The translations under genes were made by a program, and so were the position numbers. Under the pieces are notes generated by a model. It was given only the letters and a program-made list of their open reading frames with translations. It was not told where the DNA came from and did not search any database. Shown here piece after piece: positions 1-14,743 of a stretch of DNA of 64,000 bases. Numbering within the stretch: position 1 is the stretch's first letter; every line of letters begins with the position of its first letter. The DNA is from Malaya genurostris (Eukaryota; Arthropoda; Insecta; Diptera; Culicidae), in the NCBI RefSeq assembly GCF_030247185.1, contig NC_080570.1, positions 153,153,641 to 153,217,640 on the forward strand. The letters run 5' to 3'.

Positions 1-119
1 TGACCATGACCACGTTCCAAGGCGAAGAAAACCACATCAGAATCCTATTTGTATGCTCTACAAATTCAGGGGTTACCCCCCTCCCCGAAAAAGTATTTCA
101 TTCGCCAGGCTATATGTAA

Positions 120-345
120 TTGAGATCAAAAATCTAAAAGTTTCGTTTCTACCGGCTTCAAAAGCGATTGCTACCATTTATCGGAAGCTCCAACTCTCCA
201 GCTCTGTTTTGGTCTGATTTGGCCTCTTGTCACTAGGCAAAATCCGCCCGCGACAGGTACAAGAGATTAAATACGTGCCAGATAAAAGTCAACTCAACAG
301 ACTGCCTAGAACTTCATCCAATGGAAAAAACTGGGCTCTAGTTAA
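120..345 (+). pseudogene. Tc1/mariner transposase fragment (DD37-type)
   Basis: Translating the + strand with frameshifts gives scraps resembling the second catalytic block of DD37-type mariner transposases: a run like LLPFIGSSNSPALFWSDLAS followed by CH. The same block is recognisable at 43456 and 37440 and in the fuller element at 29251. Stops and a frameshift interrupt it and no terminal inverted repeat is visible, so this is an old, truncated copy. The element may extend left of the window. Confidence 0.5.
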
Positions 346-373
346 GCGGAATCTCGATCGAAAATAATGAAAT

Positions 374-500
374 AAATGCCCATACCCAATCCGAACCCGA
401 AAATAAATTTTCTTCCCGAACCCGAACCTGACCTGTGCCCGTTAATAGATAAAAATCTTTACACGTACCCGACTCGAACCCGAAAAAACGGTGGTAGTCG
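374..500. repeat. Degenerate CCGAACCCGA repeat patch
   Basis: About 125 bp are built from variants of CCCGAACCCGA and ACCCGACTCGAACCC. The complementary form, GGGTTCGGGT, recurs at 44225-44450. In both places a Tc1/mariner fragment lies within a few hundred bases. It reads as a short degenerate minisatellite with no coding signal. Confidence 0.6.
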
Positions 501-1370
501 AGAGCAAAAAAAATGGAAAAAATCGGAGACAAATTTTTTTCTGAGAATTTCATTTTTTGTTCAAAGTGAATGTGAAAGTGTTCTCTTGTAATGTATGGAC
601 GCGTTGTACGAAACATAATAACCTATCTTATGTTGATTTTTGTTTTTTTTTTATTTTCATGAAAAAAAATTGTTTCAGTGTAAAACTAGACTAGACTTTT
701 TTCAGCAATTTTATTTGAAAATTTGACGGATTTTGTAAAAATCACTACTGCAAAACTTTTGTCAGTTTGATTTGTCATCGTTCGACTTTCAGAAAAAATT
801 GTGAAATAAGTTTGCCCCGCTTCAGAAGACAGTCTCAGATTAAATTTGGAAAAACAAAGCATGCAAAGTGGCTTCTAGTAGTGACAAAATCTACATGTTC
901 AGAGAGTTTGATTAAAATCTGAAAGCGTGCTGCGCCGAAAGCGATTTTGAACGAAATTTATTTATTATCCTACCCGGAAAAAAATCGAATTTCAAAATAA
1001 AATCTCAATTTACAAAACAAACAAACACCATCGATTTTAATGAAATTTTGTCTCAAGCTAGGCGATTTTGTTCCCTTTCAAACGTCCATATAATTGTAGG
1101 ATAGGCATTTTTAGAGAAAACATTTCTTACTGCTGTTTGCTTCTTCTAACTTCTTCTTTTTTTATATCGTTTATTTATACCCGGCTTTAACCTAACTTCT
1201 TCTTGTCTAGAACTGAGCTTCTCACAAAAATGAATTTTATTGGAGCCTAGTTAAGTTTTCGATATTTATCCATTTGAGACAACATTTCATCGAAATAAAA
1301 AATCGCATTTTTTTGTTGACAATACATTTTTAAATTCGATTTTTTTTTCAGTGTAGGATTCGGCATAGAT
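500..1370. other. AT-rich stretch, no gene seen
   Basis: AT-rich sequence with poly-A/T runs and no credible exon, RNA gene or element ends. Probably old decayed repeat. Confidence 0.5.
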
Positions 1371-1380
1371 TAAATGAGTC

Positions 1381-1670
1381 AGGCTCATTGCGCCGAAAGC
1401 CGTTTCGCTGGAAACCATTTCGTCGAAAGGGTCATTCCACCGAATGGACCATTTCGACGAATGCCATTTCGCCGAAAGGGTCATTTTGCCGAATCCTTCA
1501 ATTGTCTTTATATCGTAATTCGAATTGATTTAATCAATTATCCAGAAAACTTAACAACGAAAAATAATGTGACGTGTTCGAAATTACCCTTTCGGCGAAA
1601 TGACCTATTCGGCGAAATGGCAATCAGCGAAATGGCATTCGCTGGAACGGCTTTCGACAAAAGGACCCAC
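1381..1670. mobile_element. MITE-like element with GGCGAAATG repeat ends
   Basis: Both ends are made of short repeats of TTTCGCCGAAAGGGTCATT type. On the left the motif reads one way (GCCGAAAGCCGTTTCG, then further CGAAAGG copies). On the right it reads inverted (CCCTTTCGGCGAAATGACC to GGCTTTCGAC). About 70 bp of AT-rich sequence lie between the ends. This is the layout of a non-autonomous element whose inverted ends have expanded as tandem repeats. No target duplication was identified. Confidence 0.6.
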
Positions 1671-1689
1671 TCCCAAATTAAATGACTAT

Positions 1690-1945
1690 GACTCTGGAAC
1701 TGAGTTATAATTCTGGATTCGGGAATTGGTTTTTTGACTAGATTTTGGAACTAAATTTTGTTACTTAATTTACATTCGGCATTTGAAACCAGAATTCTGA
1801 ATTAGGAACACCAGAATCGGGGAACAAAATTCAGGATATGAATTTTAAATATGTATTCTGGAACAAAATTTTACATCTGAACTCCGAACCTGGATTTTGA
1901 AACTGATTTCGGAAAAAGGAATTTAATTCCAGATTGCCGGTTCAT
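1690..1945. repeat. Degenerate TTCTGGAACTGAAT-type array
   Basis: A run of loosely repeated 10-14 bp words (TTCTGGA, GGAACT, GAATTC, CTGAA). The same low-complexity vocabulary forms a 1.3-kb array at 35150-37140 and a shorter one at 58190-58500. No coding frame. Confidence 0.55.
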
Positions 1946-2469
1946 TCAATAACCCATTTCATTTCAGAATTTTAGGTTTTAGAATTTAAATCAAAATTAG
2001 AGTTTTGTTTTGTATTTCTTTTAAATTTTGAAAATCGATTTTCTTTTTCAGTGAAGGACTTCTTTAAGCATGTTTATCGAAAATTAGACTGATTTTCTGA
2101 AATAAACACTATCACACTACTTCTTTAATAGGATTTGCCATATTTTGACTTTTGGAAACAAAACTGTAAAAAAAAATGTTGGTCCTTTTTGGTTTTGGAT
2201 TTTTTAAACGATTTGCTATAGTGTTGTTAAGAGTCTTAGATGAAAATTTGTGACAAAATCTACCAGTATTTTTTTCTGTTTTTGCGTTTCATCTTCGAAC
2301 CGTTAGCGCATAGCAGTTCATATTGAACTTCCACGCCACTTAGCAGTTCAACAACTTAAACCACCTGACAGACGGGAAGTTACTGAGGCTTTACCGGGGC
2401 ACAGTGGCTTTACTGATGAAGTCCCGAAATAAACATGAACTTAGCGAAGCACCTTTCACCGATTCTAAC

Positions 2470-4830
2470 ACAAATAGATGAATAATTTGTTGCTAATTAG
2501 TTACGAAAATGTTGAATTTGTTGCTTAATTTTTTGTTACTTTTTTTATTACTTTGCTAAGTTGATATGAAGCTAAGGAAGGACCCCTCCTAAGGAGGCTG
2601 CAAAGTAAATCGAAACCCAGTGGATAATTTGTCGCTTATTAGTTGCTAATTGGTTACGGTGGTTTGTACTTCACCTAGTTCACACCAGGTTTCGATTTGT
2701 TTTCAAGCTCATTTAGAAGAAGTGCTTCGTTAACTTCATATAAATTTAGCGAAGTACTCGAAAAAGTAAAAAAAAATGAGCAACATTTTCCAAACCACCG
2801 TAACTAATTAGCAACAAATTATCTACTGGGTTTCTTTTCAAGTTTTTTTTAACGAGGGATGCTTAGCGAAGTACTTAAAATAGTACAATTTGAATGAGCA
2901 ACAAATTCAAAATTACCGTAACTAATTAGCAACTAATAAGCGACAAATTATCTACTGAATTTCGATTTATTTTCAATTTACGAGGGATGTTTCGTTTATT
3001 TTGTATAAACTCGGCAAAGTGCTCAAAAAAATGCCAAAATGGATGAGCAATTAATTCAAAATTACGATAACTAATTTTTGCAACTAACTAGCCACAAATT
3101 ATCCACTGGGTTTCGATTTGTTTTCATGCTTATTTGGGAGGGGTGTTTCGTTAACTTCATATGAACTTAGAGAAGTACTCGAAAAAATAAAAAGAAATTG
3201 AGCAACAAATTTAAGATTGCTGTTACTAACTAGCAACAAATTATTCAACTATTCGCGCTGTCATTTGTTTTTTTTTTTGAGTACTTCGCCAAGTTCGCAC
3301 CGGATTCCGGTTAGTTTTCAAGCTTATTTAGAAGGAGTGCTTCATTAACTGCATATAAATTTAGCGAAGTACTCGAAAAGGTAGAAAAAAATATTGAGCA
3401 ACATTTTCAAAACCATCGTAACTGATTAGCCACAAATTATCCGCTGGGTTTCGATTTGTTTTCAAGTTTTTTTTAACGAGGGATGCTTAGCGAAGTACTT
3501 AAAAAAATAATTTGAATGAGCAACAAATTCAAAATTACCGTAACTAATTAGCAACTAATAAGCAACAAATTATGTACTGAATTTCGATTTGCTTTCAAGT
3601 TTTTTTTACGAGGGATGTTTCGTTTACTTCGTATGAACTTGGCAGAGTACTCAAAAAATACCAAAATGGATAAGCAATGAATTCAAAATTACGATAACTA
3701 ATTTGCAACTAACTAGCCACAAATTATCCACTGGGTTTCGATTTGTTTTCATGCTTCTTTGGGAGGGGTGCTTCGTTAGCTTCATATGAACTTAGCGAAG
3801 TACTCAAAAAAATAAAAAGAAATTGAGCAACAAATTTAAAATTTCTGTTTCTAATTAGCAACTAACTAGCAACAAATTATTCACCTGTTTGCGCTGTCAT
3901 TTGTTTTTTCAATACTTCGCCAAATTCGTACCGGATTCCGGTTAGTTTTCAAGCTTATTTAGAAAGGATGTTCATATAAATTTAGCGAAGTTCCAGAAAA
4001 TTGCAAAAAAATGAGCAGCAATTTCAAAACCACCACCACTTATTAGCAACTAACTAGCAACAAATTATCTACTGGGTTTCGATTTGCTTTTCAGTTTTTT
4101 TCAACGAGGGATGCTTCGTTTACTTCGTATAAACTTAGCGAAGTACTCAGAAAAATGCAAAATGAATGAGCGACAAATTCAAAATTACCGTAACTAATTA
4201 GCAACTAATAAGCAACAAATTGTCTACTGAATTTCTATTTGCTTTTGAGTTTTTTTTTACGAGGGATGTTTCGTTTATTTCGTATGAACTTGGCAAAGTA
4301 CTCAAAAAAATACCAAAATGGAAGAGCAATAAATTCAAAATTACGATAACTAATTTGCAACTAACTAGCCACAAATTATCCACTGGAATTCGATTTGTTT
4401 TCATGCTTATTTGTGAGGGGTGCTTCATTAACTTAACGAAGTACTCGAAAAAAAAAAGAAATTGAGCAACAAATTTCAAATTTCTGTTACTAATTAGAAA
4501 CTAACTAGCAACAAATTATTCACCTATTTGCGCTGTCATTTGTTTTCTTGAGTACTTCGCCAAATTCGCACCGGTTCCGGTTAGTTTTCAAGCTTATTTA
4601 GAAAGGGTGCTTCATTAACTTCATATAAATTTAGCGAAGTTCTAGAACCACCATAACTAATTAGCAACTTAAAAGCAACAAATTATCTACAGGGTTTCGA
4701 ATTGCTTTTTCACGAGGGGTGTTTCGTTTACTTCGTATGAACTTTGTGAAATACTAAAAAAAATACAAAAATGGATGAGCAACAAATTCAAAATTACCGT
4801 AACTAATTAGCAACTAACCAGCAACTTCAT
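2470..4830. repeat. Higher-order satellite array, ~620-bp period
   Basis: Subunits of about 120-200 bp recur, each ending in variants of ACTAATTAGCAACAAATTAT and carrying AGCGAAGTACTC and ATTTGTTTTCAAG. Four subunit types follow one another and then the set repeats: matching starts of the CTGGGTTTC subunit fall at about 2821, 3439, 4067 and 4685, spacing 618-628 bp. One subunit at 2475-2660 is in the opposite orientation. Related pieces lie at 9890-10370. The ORFs inside it are repeat artefacts. Confidence 0.85.
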
Positions 4831-5400
4831 AGTCCCGAACGTGAATAAGTTTACGACATACTGATCGTTTCCCAGTTAGTAATTATCTAGGGGTTCGGCT
4901 ACAAATGACGGTTATGAACTGAGCGTACATGACTGTTTTCATTTTTTTCTAATTTTTACGTTTCGTTTTCGTCTCACCAGTGCTTAGCAGTCTACATGCG
5001 AAGAAAGTTGGTTTAAAATGTGGAAGAGTGCTACCAATTTTGAATGCGAATTGACGCTAAATGCGTCAATAATAAAATTGGAAGATGCCATTTTCGGCAT
5101 TGCTAGACTTTTACGATTGATAGCGAAGCCAGATTTCTGGACCGGACCACACATAACTGGTGGAATCGGTAGAACTGCAGTAGATAATCGTAAAAAAAGT
5201 TATGATTTCTGCAGGAGCTAGCTAGCCCAATTTGAGGTTTCATCAACAGCTGAGTGGTCGTTTTATGGAGTTTAAACTAGAACTGGAGACTGGAAGCTTT
5301 TGTAATAAAAAAAAATGCTTGGAATCGCCATCCAATCATAAAAAAACAATCGTTAGCTCCAACAGAACCGATTCCGAAAAAAAATGGCACGACCAGGTTT
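4831..5400. other. No gene identified
   Basis: Sequence right of the satellite. The stretch TTTTTACGTTTCGTTTTCG...GCTTAGCAGT near 4945-4995 resembles 2275-2315 left of the satellite, suggesting that the array sits inside a larger repeated unit. No supported exon. Confidence 0.4.
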
Positions 5401-7640
5401 TTGACTCCCCGCGCGTCAAGGCCAAATTTATCCATATTTCAACTAATTTATTAAGGCAGAGAGAGAGAGCAAGAGAAATAAACCTCCGCAACTGCGGCGA
5501 CGTTTCGAGTCTTATCAGAACACCGCCATTGCCATGGACCGATCTTCAAACCGATCCCCGGGACCAAGGAAAATCTTATAATTTATGACTGTTTTAAGCT
5601 AAAATTTGCACCCCGCTCGGATTAGCTTGGGGCCGCCGCCGCCGCCGCCCCGGGACCGCGGATGATTTCCATTCTGATGTTTCGGGTTTCCCCTCACCGT
5701 CTGTCCGTTTTCTTCGTCCCCGAGTGTCCAAACGAGAGACACTCACTCAGGAGACAAAGCGACATGAAAATGATCATCTTTCTCTCTATCTCTCTCTCTT
5801 TCCTATCTCGTAGGAACACTTGGGATGTACGACGATAAACCCTTTCCAGAGCCCAGACGACTCGTGGCTTTCGGTCCTTTGTTTTCCTGTCGGGTCGAAA
5901 CCCACTGATGATGATGATGATGATTGTACACGTATGTGCGGAGTCATCCCGGCCGCCACCACCACCACCACCACCGCCACTGCCCCTCTATCTCGATCGC
6001 CCGGATTTATAGCCCCCGTGAAGCGCTCAGTGGTTGGCGGGAGGTGAAAGAAAAAACGGGGGGCAAAAGGTATGGACGGCGCGCGTCCATTATAATACCA
6101 TATACATTTGTAATACTTTATATAGTGTTGTTTTTTTTTATCATCCTTTCGTTCATCTCTTCTGATCCGATTGCTCTGACTCGGTGGTTTTTTTTTTGCT
6201 TCACTCGTTTTTAAAATTTCCCCGTCCTTTTTTTTAAAGTCATTCGGAGATTTTTATTTCCATCAGTCTTCTTTCGCTCTTTGCTTCCTTCGTATTTATT
6301 TTTTTTCGGAGCTTCGAACTTCACGGCAGCAATAGGCAGCAGCAGCAGCAGCATCGCGCCTGGACAAATACATGGAAATGCGGAGATATAATTTGAGGCA
6401 GAAGATGATGATGGACTTAAGGTGATTGTACCTTCTTCTACTTCTACTTCTTAGTGGCTCCAGTGAGGGGCCCATCAGACCTCTTTCCGGGCTGCTGCTG
6501 TTGCTGTTGAGGTTTGCCTCAACTAACTTGGACTGCTTCTTCTACTCCGGGTCCGCCGGAGAGCTTCGCCTTTTCGGTACAGTTTGTTTTCTTAGCTGTT
6601 ATTACTATGATTGTTTCTGGTCTATAATCTGGCTATGCATAAACAGCGTAGCTCACCGAATAACCTGACATACGAACGGGATCCCGGCTTAGAATGGATC
6701 TCTCGTCGTGGATCCCGCGATTTGGGTCGATACGGACACGCAACGCGCGAACCGTGATCGTTCTTATGATCGGCGGACCACCAAGAGAAGCACACACACC
6801 TGGTAATCATAGAGGGCCTTGTTGTCACGCGAACGGATCCGTTGCCGTTGACGACGACGACAACAATCGACCGTATCTCTATTTAGGGGGAAGGAGGATA
6901 TTTTTGGGCGAAGCCAATTACACCCGCTGACACACGGAGAAATGATGGATCCCCATTTATGTCAAAAACCGACACCGACACTTTTTGGGATGGCAGCAGC
7001 CCCCATCAATCGAGCGAAACCGATCGAATTCGCTTTTTGTTTTCCTTCTTCTCTACTTTTCACTCTGACCCATCGGTAAAGTAGACGGTGATGATGAGCG
7101 GCCATCAGCTCCGGGCTCCCCTGATTGCTTGTTGGTTGGGAGGGAGGGGGATGACGAAGCGAAAATGACCCGCAAAAAAAAAAAAGACAAGGGTGCGCGC
7201 TTCTCGTAGGTATGTAAAACTAGTTCCAACGTTCCAACGTCAGCGACGAAGCTGACGAGATTGGTTTTTTTTCTGCTGGAAGGGAAAAGGAACAGGGACG
7301 GGAGGAATGTGACGATCAACAACGGGAGAAAGGTTGGTTACCACGAACGGGGACAACACACACTCACACATACTCTGATTCATTGGATTTGGGGAGCAGT
7401 CGAGAGTAGTGAAGTGCTTGAACTACAACAACAACAACAACAACAACAATGAAAAATAAAACGGAATTCTGAGCAGCTTTCGGTCAAAGATTGTACCTTT
7501 GGATTGAAGTAGGTCGCTCAAGAGCGTAAATACTGGTTGAAGATCGTTGGTTGGTACACCACTTTTGCGCACCGTTGGTAGGAAGGTAGGTCTTTGATCC
7601 CTGGGATTCACGGTTTCGTTCAAATAGGAACCCGTTCTGG
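5400..7640. other. GC-richer microsatellite-dense region, no gene called
   Basis: This 2.2 kb differs from its neighbours. It is GC-richer and holds many short triplet runs: GCC near 5635, GAT near 5906, CAC near 5956, CAG near 6340, and CAA at 7424-7449. It also has CT/GAGA-type runs near 5460 and 5785. No open frame shows codon structure or a recognisable protein, and none continues through plausible splice sites. Such sequence often forms promoters, 5' untranslated exons or enhancers of insect developmental genes. That reading is inference. Confidence 0.35.
7424..7449. repeat. (CAA)n microsatellite
   Basis: Eight or nine perfect CAA units. One frame reads as glutamines, but no coding context surrounds it. 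Confidence 0.9.
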
Positions 7641-7980
7641 GGCCAAACTTTTTTTTTTTTGAGATGGCTGACCCCGGCCTGTCATCGCGTCATACCGTTT
7701 CGATCTACAAAATCGGAAATCCATCCATTTGCAAAGAAATTGTTGAGATATTTTTGAAACTAAATCAAAACAAAGATTCTAATTTGACATAGTGCTCACA
7801 GGTTCACATCACATGCCTCACTTTCCTCCCAGTCAAACAATAGTTCTAAAAAATATTACTAAGGGATTCCTTAGAAAACTTTTCTTTGAATTTTGAACAA
7901 GAACGTTTACATGCACATGTAAATTAGCATACATTTTTCAGTTAACGCAGCTTTGAGTCAAATTTAGAAGAATTTTTCCG

Positions 7981-9861
<1,881 letters not shown>

Positions 9862-9889
9862 TTTTTTTGCATTGTCGCTCTAAATGACG

Positions 9890-10375
9890 GTTAAAGATTC
9901 TGAACAATCTGTTGCTAGTTAGTTACGGTAGTTTTGAATTTGTTGCTCAATTTAAAACAAAAATTGTTCGTACTTAGTTAAGTTTATATGAAGTTAACGA
10001 AGCATCTCTCCTAAATAAGCTTGCAAGCAATTCGAAACCTAGTGAATAATTTGTCGCTTATTAGTTGCAAAATTAGTTACGGTAGTTTTGAATTTGTTGC
10101 TCAAGTTAAAAAAATAGAAAAAAATTTAGCAACTAATTAAAAATTATCTTACATATCTTATACCAAGTATCCATTGGGTTTCGATTTGTTTTCAAGCTTA
10201 TTCAGGAAGGATACTTCGTTAACTTCGGATGAGCTTGGCGAAGTACGAAAAAATTTTATAAACAAGTTAAGCAACAAATTCAAAACTTGATTTTGTTTGT
10301 TATCAAGCTTATTAGGGGAGCTTCTTCGTTAACTTCATATGAACTAAGCGAAGTACTTAAAACATACAATAAAGC
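9890..10375. repeat. Outlying pieces of the 2.5-4.8 kb satellite family
   Basis: The left part is in inverted orientation (TTGCTAGTTAGTTACGGTAG, AATAATTTGTCGCTTATTAG). The right part is in forward orientation (GGGTTTCGATTTGTTTTCAA, GAACTAAGCGAAGTACTTAA). The inverted-then-forward layout matches the left edge of the main array. Confidence 0.7.
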
Positions 10376-11524
10376 GAATTGACACATACACTTTCTCGTA
10401 TACTTTACTCACATATCATCTCACCCATCTGGTTTCACATGAAAACGACACAACCTCACAAAATGAATTGGATGAACATCGTTTGACAGTTATCAGTGGT
10501 TTGCTCATATGTTCAGTCTGTATTATTTTATTCTATTCTACAATATTCTATCTCATTCCACAGTATTCCATGGTACACAAACCACCAATAAACGTCAAAG
10601 ATGGACTGCATGTACCGTTCGTTTGATGTCATCGTGTGAAACCCAATTGGGATACGTTCACTCCATTTAATTTCCACTGCACACTGGTAATAAGGGCCGG
10701 TAGTATGAAAATGAAACATAAAACAGAGCTCAGTTAAGCTCTGCCGGTCTCTCCCAACCCCGGATGTTTGGAGCGTAATGCAATCAACATCTTATTCAAA
10801 TCGTTCCATATCTTATTCATTAAATTCAATAATTAGGCTAAAGCTGTAACATATATCTATTCTAAATTCTAACTCTAATTGATTGTATCTGATGATGTTT
10901 GCAATACCATCAAGCCCACCAACCACGGGAGGGATGTTCATAAATATATTGGATCCGAACCTCAACCCGTTGCATATTTCAGTTCTAACTTTTATCCGAT
11001 TCCAATACATTATTAATACATGAATAGCCATTTCAAAGGGATTTTATTATAGTTTGTCGTGGATATAAAATGAAATCATTTCGCAAAAGAGATTTAACAA
11101 ATTCATAGAATAATAGTTACTTTGATATCACAATTCAGATCCAAATCCGGATCAACGCATGAGCTTAATCAAAAATGGAATGATAGGAGAAGAAATTGTA
11201 AAATACGCAGGGAGTAGAGTCGGGATTTGTATAGAGATTGGAAATGAACTATAAATAGAATTGGGATAATAATTACATATTGCGACTCGGAATCAAGCTA
11301 TCTCAATCCTGCTTCGAAATCTTTTCCTATACGGATAGAATTCTTCTGCGGATCACGGATACCAGGAACCACATAATTATGAAATCCAGGTGATTCTAAA
11401 TGAGCTTTTCGCCAAGTTTCAGTTTATGAACTAGGTTTCCACAAACACGTAACTTCAAAAGATTTTCTTTATTGCTTTGAATCGGAGAAAATTCGTCTAT
11501 TGTTTGTTATTGACATTAACAGAA
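10376..11524. other. No gene identified
   Basis: AT-rich sequence. GTAATAAGGGCC at 10687-10698 matches the terminus of the MITE at 36828-37082, so one end of a related element may lie here. Nothing else is supported. Confidence 0.4.
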
Positions 11525-11790
11525 ATATGTACGACCGAGTGTCATATACCATTCGAATTAGTTCGTTGAGATTAGAGAATGCCTGCTTGTATGTATGTAA
11601 GAATGTGAAAGTATGTAGGAGTGTAGTGGTTTGTGTGAGTGTATATTTAAAAAGAATAGTCGCGGCTTAACCGATTTTCACAACCGTAGAGTCAAGTGGA
11701 AGGTCCTATGACTGAACAGCCAGCTTTTAAGTTTCATTCGAATCCGAGTTCCGGTTGGGGAATTACGCATTGTTGAGTGTGGTAGGTTGA
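11525..11790 (+). repeat. Partial copy of dispersed repeat
   Basis: Contains CATATACCATTCGAATTAG, TGTATGTATGTAAG, TTAACCGATTTTCACAACC and GAGTTCCGGTTGGGGAATTA, in the order seen in the 7981-9861 copy, but diverged and truncated. Confidence 0.65.
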
Positions 11791-14743
11791 AAAAAGTACC
11801 CATTTTAATTACTGCACAAAAAAGAGTAAAATATAACAAATCTGTAATTGAATCATTGATATATCCGAGTCCTAACCAATCAATGTCTAATTCGTGATCA
11901 ATATTCGGTTTTGGATGGACCGGAAGCAGTGATCAAGACCTTATAAAGAGGAATTCCTATCGATTTCTCAGTGATAGCTAGAAAGGGATTGCTATTGAAA
12001 TGTTCCAGTTGATATTCCAAAATCATGAGAAATCGCGATCAACAAATGAAGTTTACCTTTCATATTTTAAAAAGACTACGAACGCAAAATCTGTTAGCAA
12101 TACGTTTGAAACCATTATCGTGAATTATTTTTATATCGTTCTATATTTTAGTTTACCTGTCCTGCCATTGTATGCCGGTACTCTACAGGCAAAGTTCCAC
12201 AACATTTTTCTGTTCACAACTTAATAAAGGCAAGAAAATTGAAACAAAAAATTTTTTCGGATCACAATCGCTATAATCTCTGCAAGATCGCATGAAAGAC
12301 GGTCTTCCCAAAATCTTCAAAACATATTTCGAAGGCGAAGTTTTACATGAAAATTTGTAGTTATTGTTTAACAGGGTTTTCTTCCGGCAAATCTCACATA
12401 TGTTCGATTCGCACAGAAGTTAAACAAATTTCAAAGATATAAGGAGGTTGCGAAGAACATTGCGCCGCCGAAGTATTTTGTGAGAAAATGGGCACCGAGA
12501 CTGTATCATTTTCCAATGAAAGTGGTAAGCCAACGCGAGTGAAAGTTGTAAATAGAACTACAGAGAAACATCAAAATTTCAACCGTTTTCCTCACGAAGA
12601 CTTGCAGGCATTAAAGCCTGATTTGAATCTTAGTTTTAAGAAGGTAAAACTAAGTCTGGTTCCTACCACACTCAACAATCCGTAATTCTGGAACCGGAAC
12701 TCGGATCCGAATGAAATTCAATAGCTGGTGGTGGAATCATAGGACCTTCCATTTGACTTGAAGTTTGTAGCGATTCTAACCAAAACACTTTCTAATTCTA
12801 TATGCGGTATTGAAAATCGAATCCACATGAGCTGCACGAATGGCGATCATTTTAACCAAGACGCTATTCCTATGCTAAATTCGGATTGAAGTTTGAATGA
12901 CATAAGAATTTCAATCTTAGTACAGATCTCAGAACTGCGAATAGGATCCAGCTGGAACGGAATTGGGAATTTGATTTCCATTACAATGAAGACTTCACCC
13001 GTTTTAAAGTAACGTATAAATGGAATCTGTAACCAATTATTTTTATAATTATTTGCATTCTGTAAGTTAGTCTGGAAAAGATTTTCTCTGACTTTATATA
13101 AAGTCCGTGTTAATATCCATTCACTAGAAAAGCACTACGAAAAATTGAAGGACTCATCGCATTGATTCAGTGGAACTTCTGTTCAAAGCAAATTTCCTTC
13201 CTTCACGAATCACTATCAAAATTCTAATCGAAAATTCGATTTGGTTTAGAACTGCAATTCAGAATAGAAGGACAGCAATAATACTAAGATCTGCGCTGCC
13301 ATATTAAGACTGTTAAGAGCAATTTATAACCGATTCTGGGGTTCCGGGTTCAATTTTACTGGGTATAATTGAAGTTCTTTACTCGAGAAGGCTTCCCAGA
13401 TAACCATTCCAGGTATTAGTAAGGTATGTACGAATACGACAGATAATACCTTCCGAAGAATCTGTTCCAATCTTGGTATGAAAGAAATTGATGTTCAGCA
13501 TGTCCAAAAACAAGATCTATGATTGTTATTGGTTGCAAACTGATCAAGAACAAGTTGTAGAAACAAAGTATGTTATTTAGGTGCCCATCGCTAGTGATTA
13601 CCTAACTCATAAGATGTGTTTTGTCAATCCCACCGGAGGTATCTTTCAATACTGCTATTGGTCAAGTTTTTTTATGGGCAACTATTGAAATGTAATGGCT
13701 AGGAAATTTTACAACATTTTCATAGGTTACGGATTAGATGGGTAAAATAGGCCTCAATCGTTAGAAACAATTGAATTGTTTCACTTTCAAATAATAGTTC
13801 TTTTGATATGTAATTTGCTTCATTTTTTATTAGTTAATGTAAAAAGTTGACAAAAATTACGCAGATCAAGGAATAATAATCTGTTTTAAACTTTTTGCAT
13901 TTGTAATTTGGACTTGCTTAAAGCATCTAAATTTCAATTCAGTGTTATTTCGCATGAATTTCCATTGACGAAAACCTAGACATTGGAAAATTCATGTCGA
14001 CTTACGACGTACAAATCCGTCACCAGTAGACAAAACGGTATTGAACTAGAAACCATCCTCCTGTTGTAAACGAGCCAAGACCCATTCGTTCAGTTTACGT
14101 GTAATTCCGAAAGCACAACCGTAAAGTGCCAGTTGGTCCTTCAGCCTGCACACGTTACCGTGCTGCGACCCTCCTCAATGTGCACCAACACAACCACCGG
14201 TAACGCCAGGAGCAGGATATCGAACGAATACACATCGTATGTCAAGCAAGGGGAATAACACAGGACATATCGTCGTTTATTCAAATTGTTCCCAACAGCA
14301 AGTAAAAAAAGCAGAGGGAAGCGAGACGGCAAAAAGAAAGTCCCAAATTGCATTCATCTTTATTACTGGACCATCATCAACCGAACAAAAAAAAAACACG
14401 AACCGAAAGATTTGGATGCTGGTGAAGAATGTTTTGGATTTACTGCAGGTGTGCAGAAAAATTTCTCTGAGCATGACCGAAAAAAAAGTAACGACGAACC
14501 CTCAGCCGTCTACAGCGGCGCAGTCGCAGTGCTATATCCTAGCTCAGTTTGGGCTTTGTCCTTTTTCAACGAATGCGTTTGTGTGTATTGGTGTGAAAGG
14601 ACCTTTAGCATTTCGTTTGTATTGGTGGTTACACTAGGAAGTATTCTAAACAAATCTAGAGGTTATGTTACCGGAATTGGCTAAACTTTACAGACTGAAT
14701 TTATACTGATTACACAAATTAAAGAAAAAATTGTTCGACTTAC
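11791..14743. other. No gene identified; small inverted repeat fragment at 12675-12785
   Basis: AT-rich. At 12675-12785 a reverse-strand piece of the dispersed repeat is seen (TGGAACCGGAACTCGGATCC, GGACCTTCCATTTGACTTG). Short open frames here show no similarity or domain that I recognise. Confidence 0.4.

Noticed and set aside
12488..12685. 65-codon + strand frame
   Set aside because: No domain, no splice context, and its 3' end runs into the dispersed-repeat fragment at 12675.
14050..14150. Minus-strand stretch reading KDQLALYGCAFGITRKLNEW as a terminal exon
   Set aside because: It looks protein-like, but no acceptor gives a phase compatible with the signal-peptide exon at 14744-14867 without a stop.
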